Positions 36,710 to 45,824 of a DNA stretch of 64,000 bases are shown here, piece after piece (position 1 is the first letter of the stretch; the number at the start of each line of letters is the position of its first letter). Under the pieces are notes generated by a model. It was not told where the DNA came from, ran no database searches, and saw nothing but the letters and a program-made list of their open reading frames with translations. This stretch comes from Meridianimarinicoccus roseus (lineage in GTDB: Bacteria; Pseudomonadota; Alphaproteobacteria; Rhodobacterales; Rhodobacteraceae): positions 1 to 64,000 of the forward strand of contig NZ_QGKU01000033.1 of NCBI RefSeq assembly GCF_003172915.1, read 5' to 3'. The position numbers and the translations under genes were made by a program.

Positions 36710-37420
36710 TCAAACCTTTTCCATCAGGTGGCCGCGCAGCCGTTCGATCGCAGCTTTCTTGATTTGCGACACGCGGCCAGTGGTCACGTCCATGATCGCC
36801 GCGACCTCGTACACGTTCAGTTCCTCGACATAATAGAGCTGCAGCACAAGCGCCTCGCGTTCCGGCAAAAGCCGCATCGCGTTGCGCAGAAGCTGGCGCA
36901 TCTCGTTGCTGTGGGTCGCTTCTTCGGGCGACTGGGTCTGGTCCTGGAACAGCAGCGAATGGTCCGAATACACCTCGTCCAGCGAGCGGACCTGGTTGGC
37001 CTGGAACTGGGACTGCCAGTCCTTCAGCTCGCTCACCTCCATGTTCAGGTGTTCGGCGATTTCATGCGGTTCGGGTGTGCGCAGCAACCGACCCTCAAGG
37101 ACCTGCTCGGCCTTCTTGATCTTTTTCTGCATCGCGATGGTGGACCGGCACAGGTTCGAGTTGCGCCGCAGGTAGTCGATGATCGCGCCGCGCACGCGGA
37201 TGCCCGCATAGGCCGAGAAGTTGACCCCGTCCTGCACCGTGTAGCGGCGGCTGGCGTCGATCAGCCCGAGATAACCGGCCTGCAAGAGATCCTCGATCTC
37301 GATGAAGCGGCCCACGCGGCCGTGGAAGTGCCAGGCCAGCCTGCGCACGATGTTCAGGTTGTCTTCCACCAGGCGGTCCGGTGAGGGGCTCTGTTCCCTG
37401 TATCCCTTCGGAGCGATCAT
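36710..37420 (-). CDS. fliA: Flagellar sigma factor FliA (sigma-28)
   Basis: A 236-residue sigma-70-family factor of the sigma-28 class. Region 2 motifs are LVEDNLNIVRRLAWHFHGRV and EDLLQAGYLGLIDASRRY then NFSAYAGIRVRGAIIDYLRR; region 4 ends MDVTTGRVSQIKKAAIERLR. It directs transcription of late genes such as fliC, fliD, fliS and flgM from TAAA-N15-GCCG sites seen in this window, and is held inactive by FlgM until the hook is complete. It lies 58 bases after flhA and is likely transcribed with it from the sigma-54 promoter, which links the two tiers of control. Confidence 0.95.
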   Translation of the reverse strand: MIAPKGYREQSPSPDRLVEDNLNIVRRLAWHFHGRVGRFIEIEDLLQAGYLGLIDASRRYTVQDGVNFSAYAGIRVRGAIIDYLRRNSNLCRSTIAMQKKIKKAEQVLEGRLLRTPEPHEIAEHLNMEVSELKDWQSQFQANQVRSLDEVYSDHSLLFQDQTQSPEEATHSNEMRQLLRNAMRLLPEREALVLQLYYVEELNVYEVAAIMDVTTGRVSQIKKAAIERLRGHLMEKV

Positions 37421-37478
37421 CGGTTCAGTCCTCTCGCCAGGCCGCGCTGCGCTGCCGGGGTTGCATCAATGCACGCCA

Positions 37479-39593
37479 TCATGTTGCCGCCGGACCCGGC
37501 AGGGCGCCGGTCTCGCCCAGAGTGGCCACGATCTCGATCCTGCGGTTGTCGGGCAACTCGTTCACGGCCAGCACGATGCTGTCGTCTCCCTGCCCGCGCA
37601 GGAAGGCCGCGAAGGGCCGGCGCAGCTGCGCAGACACCACCACAATGGGCTGCCGTCCCTGTCCGGCTAGATCCTCGCTCAAGGCCGACAGGCGCTGCAG
37701 CATCGACTGCGCCAGACCCATGTCGATCATCAGGGGCCCTGCGCCGTTCTGCTGCCGCGAGCGCATCAGCAACTGTTCGAATTCCGGCGCCAGCGTGACC
37801 AGCGGCAGTGGCTGGTTCAACGGCGCGATCTGCTGGATCAACAGAGGCGCCAGTGCGGGTCGCAGCGCTTCGGCCATGTCCTGCGTGGACAGGTTTCGCC
37901 CCGCAAGATCGGCGAGCCCTTCCAGAACCCGGCGCAAGTCACTGACCGGGATCCGTTCGGACAGCAGCACGCGCAGAACCGCGGTCAATGTGTGCAGCGG
38001 GATCAGCTTGGGCACCACCGCCTGCACCAGTGTCGGGCTGAGACGTTCGAGATTGGTCAGCAGAACCTGCACGTCGTCCGGCCCGATCAGGTCTGCGGCA
38101 TGCTTGTACAGAACCTGGCTGAGATGAGTCGCGATCACGCTGTCGGGTTCGACCACCACGTTGTCGTCCGCCTCGGCCTCGGCCTGCTGGTGCGGCTGAA
38201 TCCACACGGCATCCAGCCCGAAGCTGGGGTCCTTCACCGCGATGCCCTTCAGCTTGCGGGTAGACAGGCCGCCCGGCAGCGCCAGCTTGCGATCGGGGTA
38301 GACGACGTCCTCGGCCACGATCGCGCGCCCGATCCGGATGCGGTACTGGTTCGACGGCATCGTCAGGTCGTCGCGCAGCCGCACGCCGGGCACGACGAAA
38401 CCCATGTCGCGCGACACATCTCGGCGGATGCTGGTGATCCGGGTGATCAGACTGCCGCCCGCGCCGTCGTCGATCATCGAAATCAGCCCATAGCCGATCT
38501 GGATCGAGATCGGCGAGTAGTCGGTCACGTCCTCCGCGGTGATCGCCTCGGGTGCGGTGGTGGTCGACGCGGCCTCGCCCGGATCGGTGGGCACGCCATC
38601 GGCAAGCTCCGTGGCGCCGCCGCTGCGCGCGGACATCCAGGCCAGCGCGGCGGCTGCCGCCGCTGCGATCAGGAAAAGCCCGTTCGGCATACCCGGTACA
38701 AGCCCAAGGATCGCCATCACTGCGGCAACCGGGATCCAGGCCCGTGTGACATGCATCTGCGTGCCGATATGCCCGGCCATGTCGTGATCCGACGACACCC
38801 GCGTGACGATGATCGCGGTGGCAATGGACAGCAGCAGCGACGGGATCTGCGCGACAAGCCCGTCGCCGATCGACAGCAGCACATAAAGCTCAGCCGCCTC
38901 GCCGAGGGCGAGTCCGTGCTGGCTGGTGCCGATCACCATGCCGCCGACGATGTTTGCGATCAGGATCAGGATGCCCGCGACCGCGTCGCCCTTCACGAAT
39001 TTCGACGCACCGTCCATCGCGCCGTAGAAATCTGCCTCCTCGGCAACGGCTTCGCGGCGGGCCTTGGCGGCCTCGGGTGTCAGTATCCCGGCATTTAGGT
39101 CGGCGTCGATGGCCATCTGTTTGCCCGGCATCGCGTCCAGCGTGAAGCGCGCCGACACCTCGGAAACCCGCCCCGCGCCCTTGGTGATCACCACAAGGTT
39201 GATGATCACGAGAATGGCGAACACGAAGATGCCGACGGCGAAATTGCCGGCAATGACGAACTCTCCGAAGGCCTCGATCACATGGCCGGCAGCGCCGCTT
39301 CCGGTGTGTCCTTCGCTCAGCACGATGCGGGTGGAGGCGACGTTCAGCGCCAGCCGCAGCACGGTGGCGATCAGCAGAACGCTTGGAAAGCTGGAAAAGT
39401 CGAGGGGGCGGTAGCTGTGCATCGCCACCATCAGCACGAGCAGCGACACCAGTATGTTCAGCACGAAGAAGGCGTCCAACAGGAAAACCGGGAGCGGCAA
39501 TACCATCATCGCCACGATGGCCAGGATGCCCACCGGCATCAGCATGCCGCCCAAGCTTCTGGACATCGAACCGGGTGCGGTGATCGCGGTCAT
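37479..39593 (-). CDS. flhA: Flagellar export gate protein FlhA
   Basis: A 704-residue integral membrane protein of the type III export gate. The N-terminal half has about eight membrane segments with the FHIPEP motifs (SFPSVLLIATVLRLALNVAS, GAGRVSEVSARFTLDAMPGK). The C-terminal cytosolic half docks chaperone-substrate complexes. The start MTAITAP is preceded by AGGAG and gives the family length. A sigma-54 promoter lies 70 bases upstream. It is followed by fliA. Confidence 0.95.
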   Translation of the reverse strand: MTAITAPGSMSRSLGGMLMPVGILAIVAMMVLPLPVFLLDAFFVLNILVSLLVLMVAMHSYRPLDFSSFPSVLLIATVLRLALNVASTRIVLSEGHTGSGAAGHVIEAFGEFVIAGNFAVGIFVFAILVIINLVVITKGAGRVSEVSARFTLDAMPGKQMAIDADLNAGILTPEAAKARREAVAEEADFYGAMDGASKFVKGDAVAGILILIANIVGGMVIGTSQHGLALGEAAELYVLLSIGDGLVAQIPSLLLSIATAIIVTRVSSDHDMAGHIGTQMHVTRAWIPVAAVMAILGLVPGMPNGLFLIAAAAAAALAWMSARSGGATELADGVPTDPGEAASTTTAPEAITAEDVTDYSPISIQIGYGLISMIDDGAGGSLITRITSIRRDVSRDMGFVVPGVRLRDDLTMPSNQYRIRIGRAIVAEDVVYPDRKLALPGGLSTRKLKGIAVKDPSFGLDAVWIQPHQQAEAEADDNVVVEPDSVIATHLSQVLYKHAADLIGPDDVQVLLTNLERLSPTLVQAVVPKLIPLHTLTAVLRVLLSERIPVSDLRRVLEGLADLAGRNLSTQDMAEALRPALAPLLIQQIAPLNQPLPLVTLAPEFEQLLMRSRQQNGAGPLMIDMGLAQSMLQRLSALSEDLAGQGRQPIVVVSAQLRRPFAAFLRGQGDDSIVLAVNELPDNRRIEIVATLGETGALPGPAAT

Positions 39594-39662
39594 GAACGGG
39601 TCTCCTGTAGGTATCGCGGCGCAGCGTACGGCTGGGCGCTGGTCGCGTCTCGCCACAATGGT

Positions 39663-39677
39663 GCAAGCCTCGTGCCA
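39663..39677 (-). promoter_or_regulatory. Sigma-54 promoter of flhA-fliA
   Basis: Minus strand TGGCACGAGGCTTGC: perfect GG-N10-GC with consensus -24 and -12 elements. Divergent from, but not overlapping, the next site. Confidence 0.88.
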
Positions 39678-39716
39678 GCCGCCTCCGACGCTGGACCCCG
39701 GCCCGGATGCGCCGTC

Positions 39717-39731
39717 TGGCACGGCCCTTGC
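39717..39731 (+). promoter_or_regulatory. Sigma-54 promoter of the flgP-flgT-flgA operon
   Basis: TGGCACGGCCCTTGC: perfect GG-N10-GC, ending 43 bases before the start codon of the first gene. Confidence 0.88.
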
Positions 39732-39774
39732 AGGACCGGTCCGCAAAGCAAGCCCCGTTCCCGATGGAGTGCCC

Positions 39775-40317
39775 ATGACAAGCCCCCGCCAATCCGCCGC
39801 CCGACTGGCCCTGCTGTGCCTGTGCGCCGCAACCGCGGGCTGCCTTCCCATGCACCGTTCCGCCACCAGTTCGCTGCCGCTCGGCGCCGACCCTCAGACC
39901 CGGCAACTGGCCGTGCTCAAGGACGACCTGGACAATGCCTCCGCGGTCCGTGCCGCTGCTCCGTCGGTGACGCGCAGCACCGGCACGGTCACGCAGTTGA
40001 CCGGCCTCGGCTTTGCGCAGGTCTCGCGCCAGCCGGGTCACTCGCTGAACCAGCGCCGCATTCTCGCAATGCGTGCCGCCCGGATGGAGGCGATGCGCGA
40101 TCTGGTGGAACAGATCCACGGGCTGAAGCTGAGTTCCAACACCACGGTCAAGGATGCCGTGCTGCGTGACGACGTTCTTCGCGGCAAGGTCGATGGCGAG
40201 ATCCGCGGCGCACGCACCGTGCGGATCACGCCGAAAGGGTCGGACAGCTTCGAGGTGGTGCTGGCCATCGATCCCGACACGGTGCGCTACATCGTCAAAG
40301 CCGCACGGGGGTACTGA
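39775..40317 (+). CDS. flgP: FlgP-like LPP20-family flagellar lipoprotein
   Basis: A 180-residue lipoprotein with lipobox ATAGC at about residues 19-23. The remainder matches the LPP20 family: GTVTQLTGLGFAQVSRQPG, then NQRRILAMRAARMEAMRDLV and RGARTVRITPKGSDSFEVVL. In Vibrio, FlgP and FlgT belong to the outer-membrane H-ring that stabilises the stator in fast motors. Here it is first in a sigma-54 operon, 2 bases before the flgT-like gene. Naming rests on family and context. Confidence 0.72.
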   Translation: MTSPRQSAARLALLCLCAATAGCLPMHRSATSSLPLGADPQTRQLAVLKDDLDNASAVRAAAPSVTRSTGTVTQLTGLGFAQVSRQPGHSLNQRRILAMRAARMEAMRDLVEQIHGLKLSSNTTVKDAVLRDDVLRGKVDGEIRGARTVRITPKGSDSFEVVLAIDPDTVRYIVKAARGY

Positions 40318-40319
40318 CC

Positions 40320-41411
40320 ATGATACGCCTGATCCTTCTCATCCTCGCCGTAGCCGCCGGACTGGCGGTGCAGACCGCGCGTGCAGGCAACGACCGCACG
40401 CTGTGGGTCGAAGCGACCGGCATCGCCGCGATCCGGTCCACCGCCGACAGCGACAGTGCACGGCGTCGGGCGCTGGCAGATGCGCTGCTGACCGCCGCGC
40501 TGGCAGGCGGCGCCGAGCTGAAGGGCTACACTGCGATGGACCGCGGTGTCATCACCGCAGACCTTTCGATCCTGCGCCCGCGCGGACGCATCCTGCGGCA
40601 CCAGCTTCTCGATGCACACCGCGAGGGCGCCTACTGGAAGGTGCGGGTGCGCGCCCAGGTCGGCGAGGCGACGCCGCTAAACTGCGGTGGCAACCGCCAG
40701 CTTGTCGTGACCGCCTACGCGCCCGCGATCCAGGTCTCTCCCGCCGCGCCTGCCTGGTCTGCGGCCTTCGCCAGCACCCTTGCGGTGCGGCTCGTGGACC
40801 TGCTGGACCGCCACCCCGCCACGCATCTCGACCGGGTAACCGACCGCAGCCGCCCAACCGAGGAAATGCCGGTGAACGCGGCCTTCGACTACACCTCGCT
40901 CACGCGCGGGCCGATCGTGCAGCGCGGCGGCGACACGGCGTTCGAAACGGTGATCGAGATCCGCGCCAGCGGACAGACGGTCACGATGCACACCGAACTC
41001 CGCTTCACCGAAGGCACGGGCCGCGTGGTGCGGCGCGAGATCGGCACCGAAACCGTCGTGCCGCAGTTGCACAGCCTGAGCCAGCTGAACGGCCGCCCGC
41101 GCGCCCGGGCAGAAGCCGATCTTGCCGGTACGATCGAAAAGACCTTCACCGGAATGCTCGACGCGCTGGCCTGCCAGCCGCCCGAGGCACGCCTGTCAGT
41201 GGCGGGCGATCTGGTCACCGCGCCGATCGGAAGCCGCCACGGTCTGCGCCGGGGCGCCCTTGCGGTGATCGTGGACCCAAGCCAGAACTTCGGCTTTCTC
41301 GAAGTGCTGGCCATCGACCGCGAAAGCGTCGCACTGGAACCACTGGATCCGACGCGTCGGCCCTCGCAACTCAACGGGCTGCGGGTCGAATTCCTGGAGG
41401 CTGGCTTGTGA
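40320..41411 (+). CDS. flgT: FlgT-like flagellar assembly/rotation protein
   Basis: A 363-residue periplasmic protein. A signal peptide (LILLILAVAAGLAVQTARAG) precedes the FlgT N-domain (LWVEATGIAAIRSTADSDSA then RRRALADALLTAALAGGAEL), a middle domain, and a C-terminal SH3-like part (LVTAPIGSRHGLRRGALAVI). FlgT forms the H-ring in Vibrio. A distant FlgT in C. sphaeroides is known to be needed for rotation and to contact MotB and FliL, both of which are also encoded here. Its stop overlaps the flgA start. Confidence 0.75.
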   Translation: MIRLILLILAVAAGLAVQTARAGNDRTLWVEATGIAAIRSTADSDSARRRALADALLTAALAGGAELKGYTAMDRGVITADLSILRPRGRILRHQLLDAHREGAYWKVRVRAQVGEATPLNCGGNRQLVVTAYAPAIQVSPAAPAWSAAFASTLAVRLVDLLDRHPATHLDRVTDRSRPTEEMPVNAAFDYTSLTRGPIVQRGGDTAFETVIEIRASGQTVTMHTELRFTEGTGRVVRREIGTETVVPQLHSLSQLNGRPRARAEADLAGTIEKTFTGMLDALACQPPEARLSVAGDLVTAPIGSRHGLRRGALAVIVDPSQNFGFLEVLAIDRESVALEPLDPTRRPSQLNGLRVEFLEAGL

Positions 41412-42130
41412 GACCGCCCCGCTTCCTCACGGCCGCGCTGCTGTGCGCGCTTGCGACCCCGGGCCAGACGGCACCGGGGTTTCCGGCCGGGCTGGGCGGC
41501 GACGACGTGATCGCGCTGGTCACGGCCGCGCTGGCCAAAGAGGGCCTTTCGGCGCGTCCGGAGATCGCCAGCGCGCGGCGTTATCCCGCCTGCGGGTCCG
41601 CGCCTGCGGTCTCCCCCCGCAATGGCGACTGGAGCACGGTGGAACTGTCCTGCGCCGGTCCAGCGCCGTGGTCGCGCGCGGTGCGTACCGGGCTGCCCGC
41701 CGCGCCCGTGATGGCGGAACCCGCCCCGCAGACCCCGCAGGGCCCGCTGGTCGCCACGCTGGTCGGTCCGCTGGCCGCCGGTGCCGTGATCGGCCCGGAC
41801 GACATCGCGCTTGCTCCCGCCGCGGTGGGCACCGGAACCGGCGCATTCGGCCGCATTGATGCGCTGGTTGGGCGGCGGCTTGCCACCAACCTTGGCGCCG
41901 GACATGTCGTTCTGGCCCGGCACCTGGAACGCGACTGGGTCGTCACGCGCGGAAAACCTGTTGCGATCGCGTTCGAAGGCGGTATCGTATCGGTCACTGC
42001 GCCGGGAATCGCGCTTCAGGATGGGCAACAGGGTGACCTCATAGATATCGAGAACCGCGCCTCCGGGCGCGTGATCAAAGGCTATGTGGCTGGTCCGAAC
42101 AAAATCTCCGTGCACGCTAAACTAAATTGA
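41408..42130 (+). CDS. flgA: P-ring assembly chaperone FlgA
   Basis: A 240-residue periplasmic protein that helps FlgI form the P-ring. It starts with GTG overlapping the stop of the previous gene (GTGA). It has a signal peptide (FLTAALLCALATPGQTAPG) and a C-terminal SAF-type domain: VGPLAAGAVIGPDDIALAP, LVGRRLATNLGAGHVVLARH, and IENRASGRVIKGYVAGPNKI. The sigma-28 promoter of flgM overlaps its last codons. Confidence 0.9.
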   Translation: MRPPRFLTAALLCALATPGQTAPGFPAGLGGDDVIALVTAALAKEGLSARPEIASARRYPACGSAPAVSPRNGDWSTVELSCAGPAPWSRAVRTGLPAAPVMAEPAPQTPQGPLVATLVGPLAAGAVIGPDDIALAPAAVGTGTGAFGRIDALVGRRLATNLGAGHVVLARHLERDWVVTRGKPVAIAFEGGIVSVTAPGIALQDGQQGDLIDIENRASGRVIKGYVAGPNKISVHAKLN

Positions 42131-42144
42131 GCGAAGGTCGTTAT
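42118..42144 (+). promoter_or_regulatory. Sigma-28 promoter of flgM
   Basis: TAAA, 15 bases, GTCGTTAT. It begins inside the last codons of flgA and ends 22 bases before flgM, so flgM can be made both with flgA from sigma-54 and on its own from sigma-28. Confidence 0.7.
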
Positions 42145-42166
42145 CTGGGGGAAACAGGAGTACACA

Positions 42167-42466
42167 ATGGTTGATCCTCTCTCCATATCCGGCCGGTCCC
42201 GGCTCATGAAGATCGAGACGGACACGCCGGCGGCGCAGGCACCCTCCAAGGCCGCGTCCGCACCCGCACCCGCCTCAGCTGCCGACCAGGTGACCCTGAG
42301 CAAGGCCGCGAACACCCGTCTGCCCGCAAGCCTCGCTTCGGGGCCGCCCTTCGACATGGACACGGTTCAGCGGATCAAGCAGGCGATCACGGACGGCAAC
42401 TATCCGATCAACCACGACCGCATCGCCGACAATCTGTTCGAAAGCTATCGTGACCTGACCAGCTGA
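42167..42466 (+). CDS. flgM: Anti-sigma-28 factor FlgM
   Basis: A 99-residue protein that binds and blocks FliA until exported through the finished hook. The N-terminal half is Ala/Pro-rich and probably unfolded; the C-terminal half has the FlgM motif DMDTVQRIKQAITDGNYPIN followed by HDRIADNLFESYRDL. AGGAG lies 7 bases upstream of the ATG. Followed by an intrinsic terminator. Confidence 0.93.
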   Translation: MVDPLSISGRSRLMKIETDTPAAQAPSKAASAPAPASAADQVTLSKAANTRLPASLASGPPFDMDTVQRIKQAITDGNYPINHDRIADNLFESYRDLTS

Positions 42467-42493
42467 CCGCAACCTTTGCGTGCCGGTCTGTCG

Positions 42494-42510
42494 GTGATCT
42501 GCCAGATCAC
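42494..42510. repeat. Near-perfect 17-bp palindrome after flgM
   Basis: GTGATCTG-C-CAGATCAC, an 8-bp inverted repeat around one base, 28 bases after the flgM stop and before the terminator. Such a tight palindrome is more like a dimeric regulator site than an RNA hairpin. No regulator can be named. Confidence 0.4.
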
Positions 42511-42545
42511 GGCCCGACCCACATCACGGCCCGGTATGATCAACG

Positions 42546-42572
42546 ACCCCCGCCTGCCAGCGCAGCGGGGGT
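42546..42572 (+). terminator. Terminator after flgM
   Basis: ACCCCCGC and GCGGGGGT form an 8-bp GC stem, followed by TTCCTGTT. It lies 80 bases after flgM, before the convergent kinase gene. Confidence 0.65.
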
Positions 42573-42631
42573 TTCCTGTTGTCGCCTGAAGGCTTTCCCG
42601 GCGCAGGCATTGCGGCGAGGCGTGCATGTCA

Positions 42632-45259
42632 TCACGCCACCGCGCCGCGCCCCGACGTGTTGGCGGTCGCGCCCAGGTACTCGTCCGACAGCGCTTCGAG
42701 TTGCAACCGCGTGAGCGGCTTGGCCAGCACCGCGGTCGCCCCTGCCGCGCGGAAACGCGCCGCGTCATCGCCCATGATCGCTGCCGTGATGCCGATCACC
42801 GGAACGGACTTGTCGTAGCGTCGGATCTCGGTCGTCAATTCGTCGCCACACATCTGCGGCATGAAAAGGTCGGTGATCACGAGGTCGGGCTTGTCCGACC
42901 GGAAAATCTGAAGCGCTTCGGTGCCTGTTTCGGCCAGCGACACGCGGGCGAACATCTTGCGCAGCGTGCCGCCCATCACTTCGCGGATCATCTGATGATC
43001 CTCAGCCAGCAGCACATGGGCCTGGACCTTGTCCCTGTGCGCGTCCGACGGGCGCGACCGCGGGCGGTCCGGGACGACCGCCGCACCTTGGGGCGCGTCC
43101 GCGCCGCGCGTCTGCGCGTTGCGGAATTCCGGCACCCGCAACTCGAACCGCGCCCCGCCGTTGCGGCCCGGCTTGTAGGTGACGGACCCGCCCAGAAGCT
43201 CGATCGAGCTTTTCACGATGTACAGGCCAAGACCCGACCCGTCCGCCTTGTCGGGCATGTCAGGCCCGCGCTGGAACGGCTCGAACAGCAGGTCGACATC
43301 CTGAGCCGGGATGCCGCGGCCGTCATCCTCCACGCTCCACAGGCCAACGCGCCCTTCGGACGTCTCATGAGCCTCGTAGCTGAGGCTGATCGTGGTGCAG
43401 TCCGAATGCAGGATCGCGTTGCGCAACAGGTTGGCGATGGCCTGGCGCAAGCGGTGCACATCGCCCTCGCTCGTGTCGAATGTGCCGTTGCCGACCAGGA
43501 TCTCGATGCCGACGTTCTTGTTACCGGCCGCAAGGTCGTAATTCGCCTTGATCTCTTCCATCAATTCGATGGGTACGATCGGACGCAACGACACCGGGAG
43601 GTTCTTTTCCGGCTGCACGGTCTGGCGAATGTCGGCAAGGGTTTCCAGCAGTTCCGCCGTGACCTTTTTCATCTTGGGTCCGATGGCTGACCATTGCTCG
43701 CCCTCGTCCATCTTCTCGATAAACATAGAGATCAACGAGGCCGGCGTGCGCAGTTCATGCGAGACCATCGAAAACAGCTCGCTCTGGAATTGCTGCTTTT
43801 CCGACAGCTTGGCCAGCGCCGATTCCAGTTCCACACCCCGGTCGTGTTCCTCGGTCACGTCCACGACGAAGCCGTGCGCGAAGTGGTCGCCCTTTGCCGC
43901 CTTCTGGTACCAGAAATAGAATTTCACGACCCGATGGTTGCCGCCCTCCTCGGGGCTGATCTGGGCAGACACGATACGGTTCTGCCCGGTCTGATCGGAG
44001 AAGGCGCGGGTCAGGGCCGCCGCGTCCTCGGCATGAACAAGCCGCATGAACGCCGCGATGGGAAAGCGCGCGGGCATCCCCGTCATGCGCTGCGCGGCCG
44101 GGTCGATCCACGCCACACCGCCCCGCAGATCGACCGAGAAACGGCCCACATCGGCGAAATCGTAAAGCCGCTCCAGCCGTTCTTCGGTCACCGATTGGCG
44201 ATGCGCCGCGCTGCGCACCGCGTACTTCACGACGATCACGAAAGCCACGCCGCACAGGACTGCGACGGTCAACACGTCCAGCGTGAAATGGCGGTGACCC
44301 TCCATCGGCTCGGGCGCCACCGAGAACCAGGTCAGCAGCGGGATGACGACGGATATGAACAGGATCAGGATCGCGCTTGTCCCGGCGGGCAGCGCCATCG
44401 AAAGGATAAGCAGCGCGACGGCCAACTCCAGTTCCGGAAACTCGGACAGCCCGAGCTTCCAGCCGATGACAATTGCCGCGATGCTCAACGCGCTGACGAT
44501 CGAGAAGGTCAGATCCAGCCGCTTGATCGGGAAGCTGATCAGCAGCAGGAACATGCCCACGACCAGCCCGCCCCAGACCCCGCGCTGAACGGTTCGGGCG
44601 ATCTGGTCCAGCGACAGGCCGATCTCGCTCCAGCCGGGCAGACGCAGCGCCCCCCCGATGCCCCACAGCGCGAGGTAGGCAAGTGGCGACAGGAGGGCGA
44701 CAAGCGCGCCGGCGGTGATCACCTGCAGCACCCTTCGGTCGACCTCTGGGAACAGGCGCACCAGCCAGTCGCCGGAATTGCGCGCGATCATGCCGATGAT
44801 CAGCGCCAGCGCGAAATTGACCTCGAAGGCGAGGGCATGGACCATCAGCTGCGCCTCTGCGCCCTCGATCGGGAGGGTACGCATCTGCGGTACGAGAAAG
44901 CTGCCCCCGTAGAGAGCGAGGAACAGCAACGCTGCCAGCCACAGCTTTCGCGGTGGCAACAGCACCAGTGCAACGACGAAGGCCTTGCTTGCGATATGCG
45001 GTGCGATCATGGCGGCATAGTGCTGCACCACCTGCCCGGAATGACTGATCGCCTCGCCCAGGATCCAAAGAACGCAAAGCAGCGCGAACAGTATGATGTT
45101 GCGCATCGCAGTACTGTCGTCGCGCGACTGCACCCTGATGCGTGGCATGGAGATGTCGTTCGTCACTGCCTTGCGACCGCCAAGGGTCTTACCGAGCCGG
45201 GCAAGTCGCGGAATGCTGCCCGCCGCGCGTTCCCGGTCGATGAGTGAGCCGCCTTGCAT
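42632..45259 (-). CDS. Membrane-bound hybrid sensor histidine kinase
   Basis: An 875-residue kinase. After about 60 hydrophilic residues come about eight membrane segments (65-365), an arrangement like MASE/7TM sensors, then a PAS domain (about 390-480), HisKA with His501 in MVSHELRTP, an ATPase domain (LRQAIANLLRNAILHS, DDGRGIPAQDVDLLFEPFQR, GSGLGLYIVKSSI), and a receiver with Asp797 in LVITDLFMP. No HPt. The start MQGGS is preferred because GGAAGG lies upstream; an upstream TTG start would add 21 residues. It follows the sigma-28-controlled NHLP-like gene by 109 bases and may be partly co-transcribed with it. Confidence 0.88.
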   Translation of the reverse strand: MQGGSLIDRERAAGSIPRLARLGKTLGGRKAVTNDISMPRIRVQSRDDSTAMRNIILFALLCVLWILGEAISHSGQVVQHYAAMIAPHIASKAFVVALVLLPPRKLWLAALLFLALYGGSFLVPQMRTLPIEGAEAQLMVHALAFEVNFALALIIGMIARNSGDWLVRLFPEVDRRVLQVITAGALVALLSPLAYLALWGIGGALRLPGWSEIGLSLDQIARTVQRGVWGGLVVGMFLLLISFPIKRLDLTFSIVSALSIAAIVIGWKLGLSEFPELELAVALLILSMALPAGTSAILILFISVVIPLLTWFSVAPEPMEGHRHFTLDVLTVAVLCGVAFVIVVKYAVRSAAHRQSVTEERLERLYDFADVGRFSVDLRGGVAWIDPAAQRMTGMPARFPIAAFMRLVHAEDAAALTRAFSDQTGQNRIVSAQISPEEGGNHRVVKFYFWYQKAAKGDHFAHGFVVDVTEEHDRGVELESALAKLSEKQQFQSELFSMVSHELRTPASLISMFIEKMDEGEQWSAIGPKMKKVTAELLETLADIRQTVQPEKNLPVSLRPIVPIELMEEIKANYDLAAGNKNVGIEILVGNGTFDTSEGDVHRLRQAIANLLRNAILHSDCTTISLSYEAHETSEGRVGLWSVEDDGRGIPAQDVDLLFEPFQRGPDMPDKADGSGLGLYIVKSSIELLGGSVTYKPGRNGGARFELRVPEFRNAQTRGADAPQGAAVVPDRPRSRPSDAHRDKVQAHVLLAEDHQMIREVMGGTLRKMFARVSLAETGTEALQIFRSDKPDLVITDLFMPQMCGDELTTEIRRYDKSVPVIGITAAIMGDDAARFRAAGATAVLAKPLTRLQLEALSDEYLGATANTSGRGAVA

Positions 45260-45368
45260 CAAGCCAAACCTTCCAGCCGTTCCGTCACGCGGCCACGAAA
45301 GCCACATCTGCGTCCAGTGCAATCGACATGCCAGATTTCCGCAGACGGTACGGTTTTCGGTTCCTCGC

Positions 45369-45764
45369 CTACTTTCCTGCCATCATGACCAATTGCAGAT
45401 ATAACAGACGTTTCCGCATACCATTTCGCGGGTTGCTTTCATAGACCACAACTCTGGGTCGTGACGCGCCTTCGGTTTCGATGGCGATGGAAAAGATGTC
45501 CGGAAGATAGACATCGTACTCGGCAAGGATGCCCTTCGGGTCGGCAAGGAACCTGTCGCGGAACGCCCCGTCGATCCAGCAGCGCGCCAGCGCCCGCCCG
45601 AGGATATCGGGCAGGTAGCGCGCGACCTCGTCGCGGTTCAGCAGGCGTGTCTTGCGCCGAACGAGTTCGTCCGCAGGGATAGGATCGGCCGCCTGAGGGG
45701 CGGCTCGTGTCGGCACCACGCGGTTCAGGACCGGCGCCAGCGCGCGCGAAAGCTCTCGTTTCAT
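45369..45764 (-). CDS. NHLP-like leader-domain protein, sigma-28 controlled
   Basis: A 131-residue soluble protein. Residues about 60-110 resemble the nitrile-hydratase-alpha-like leader (NHLP) domain: ALARCWIDGAFRDRFLADPK, then GILAEYDVYLP and a beta strand with VVVYESN. In known NHLP systems this domain leads a precursor peptide or comes from nitrile hydratase; here no modifying enzyme or transporter is nearby and the C-terminus (about 25 residues, RKRLLYLQLVMMAGK at the end) has no Cys/Ser/Thr-rich core. A sigma-28 promoter lies 61 bases upstream, tying the gene to late flagellar expression. Function unknown. Ribosome site weak. Confidence 0.6.
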   Translation of the reverse strand: MKRELSRALAPVLNRVVPTRAAPQAADPIPADELVRRKTRLLNRDEVARYLPDILGRALARCWIDGAFRDRFLADPKGILAEYDVYLPDIFSIAIETEGASRPRVVVYESNPRNGMRKRLLYLQLVMMAGK

Positions 45765-45824
45765 CGGATACCATGCCGTTCTGCGTCGGAGGTCGACCCG
45801 GGAACAAGAGTCGCCACAAAAGGT

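Noticed and set aside
45260-45322. TTG start extending the membrane hybrid kinase by 21 residues
   Set aside because: A downstream ATG has a good GGAAGG, and the extra residues show no sign of being part of the protein.
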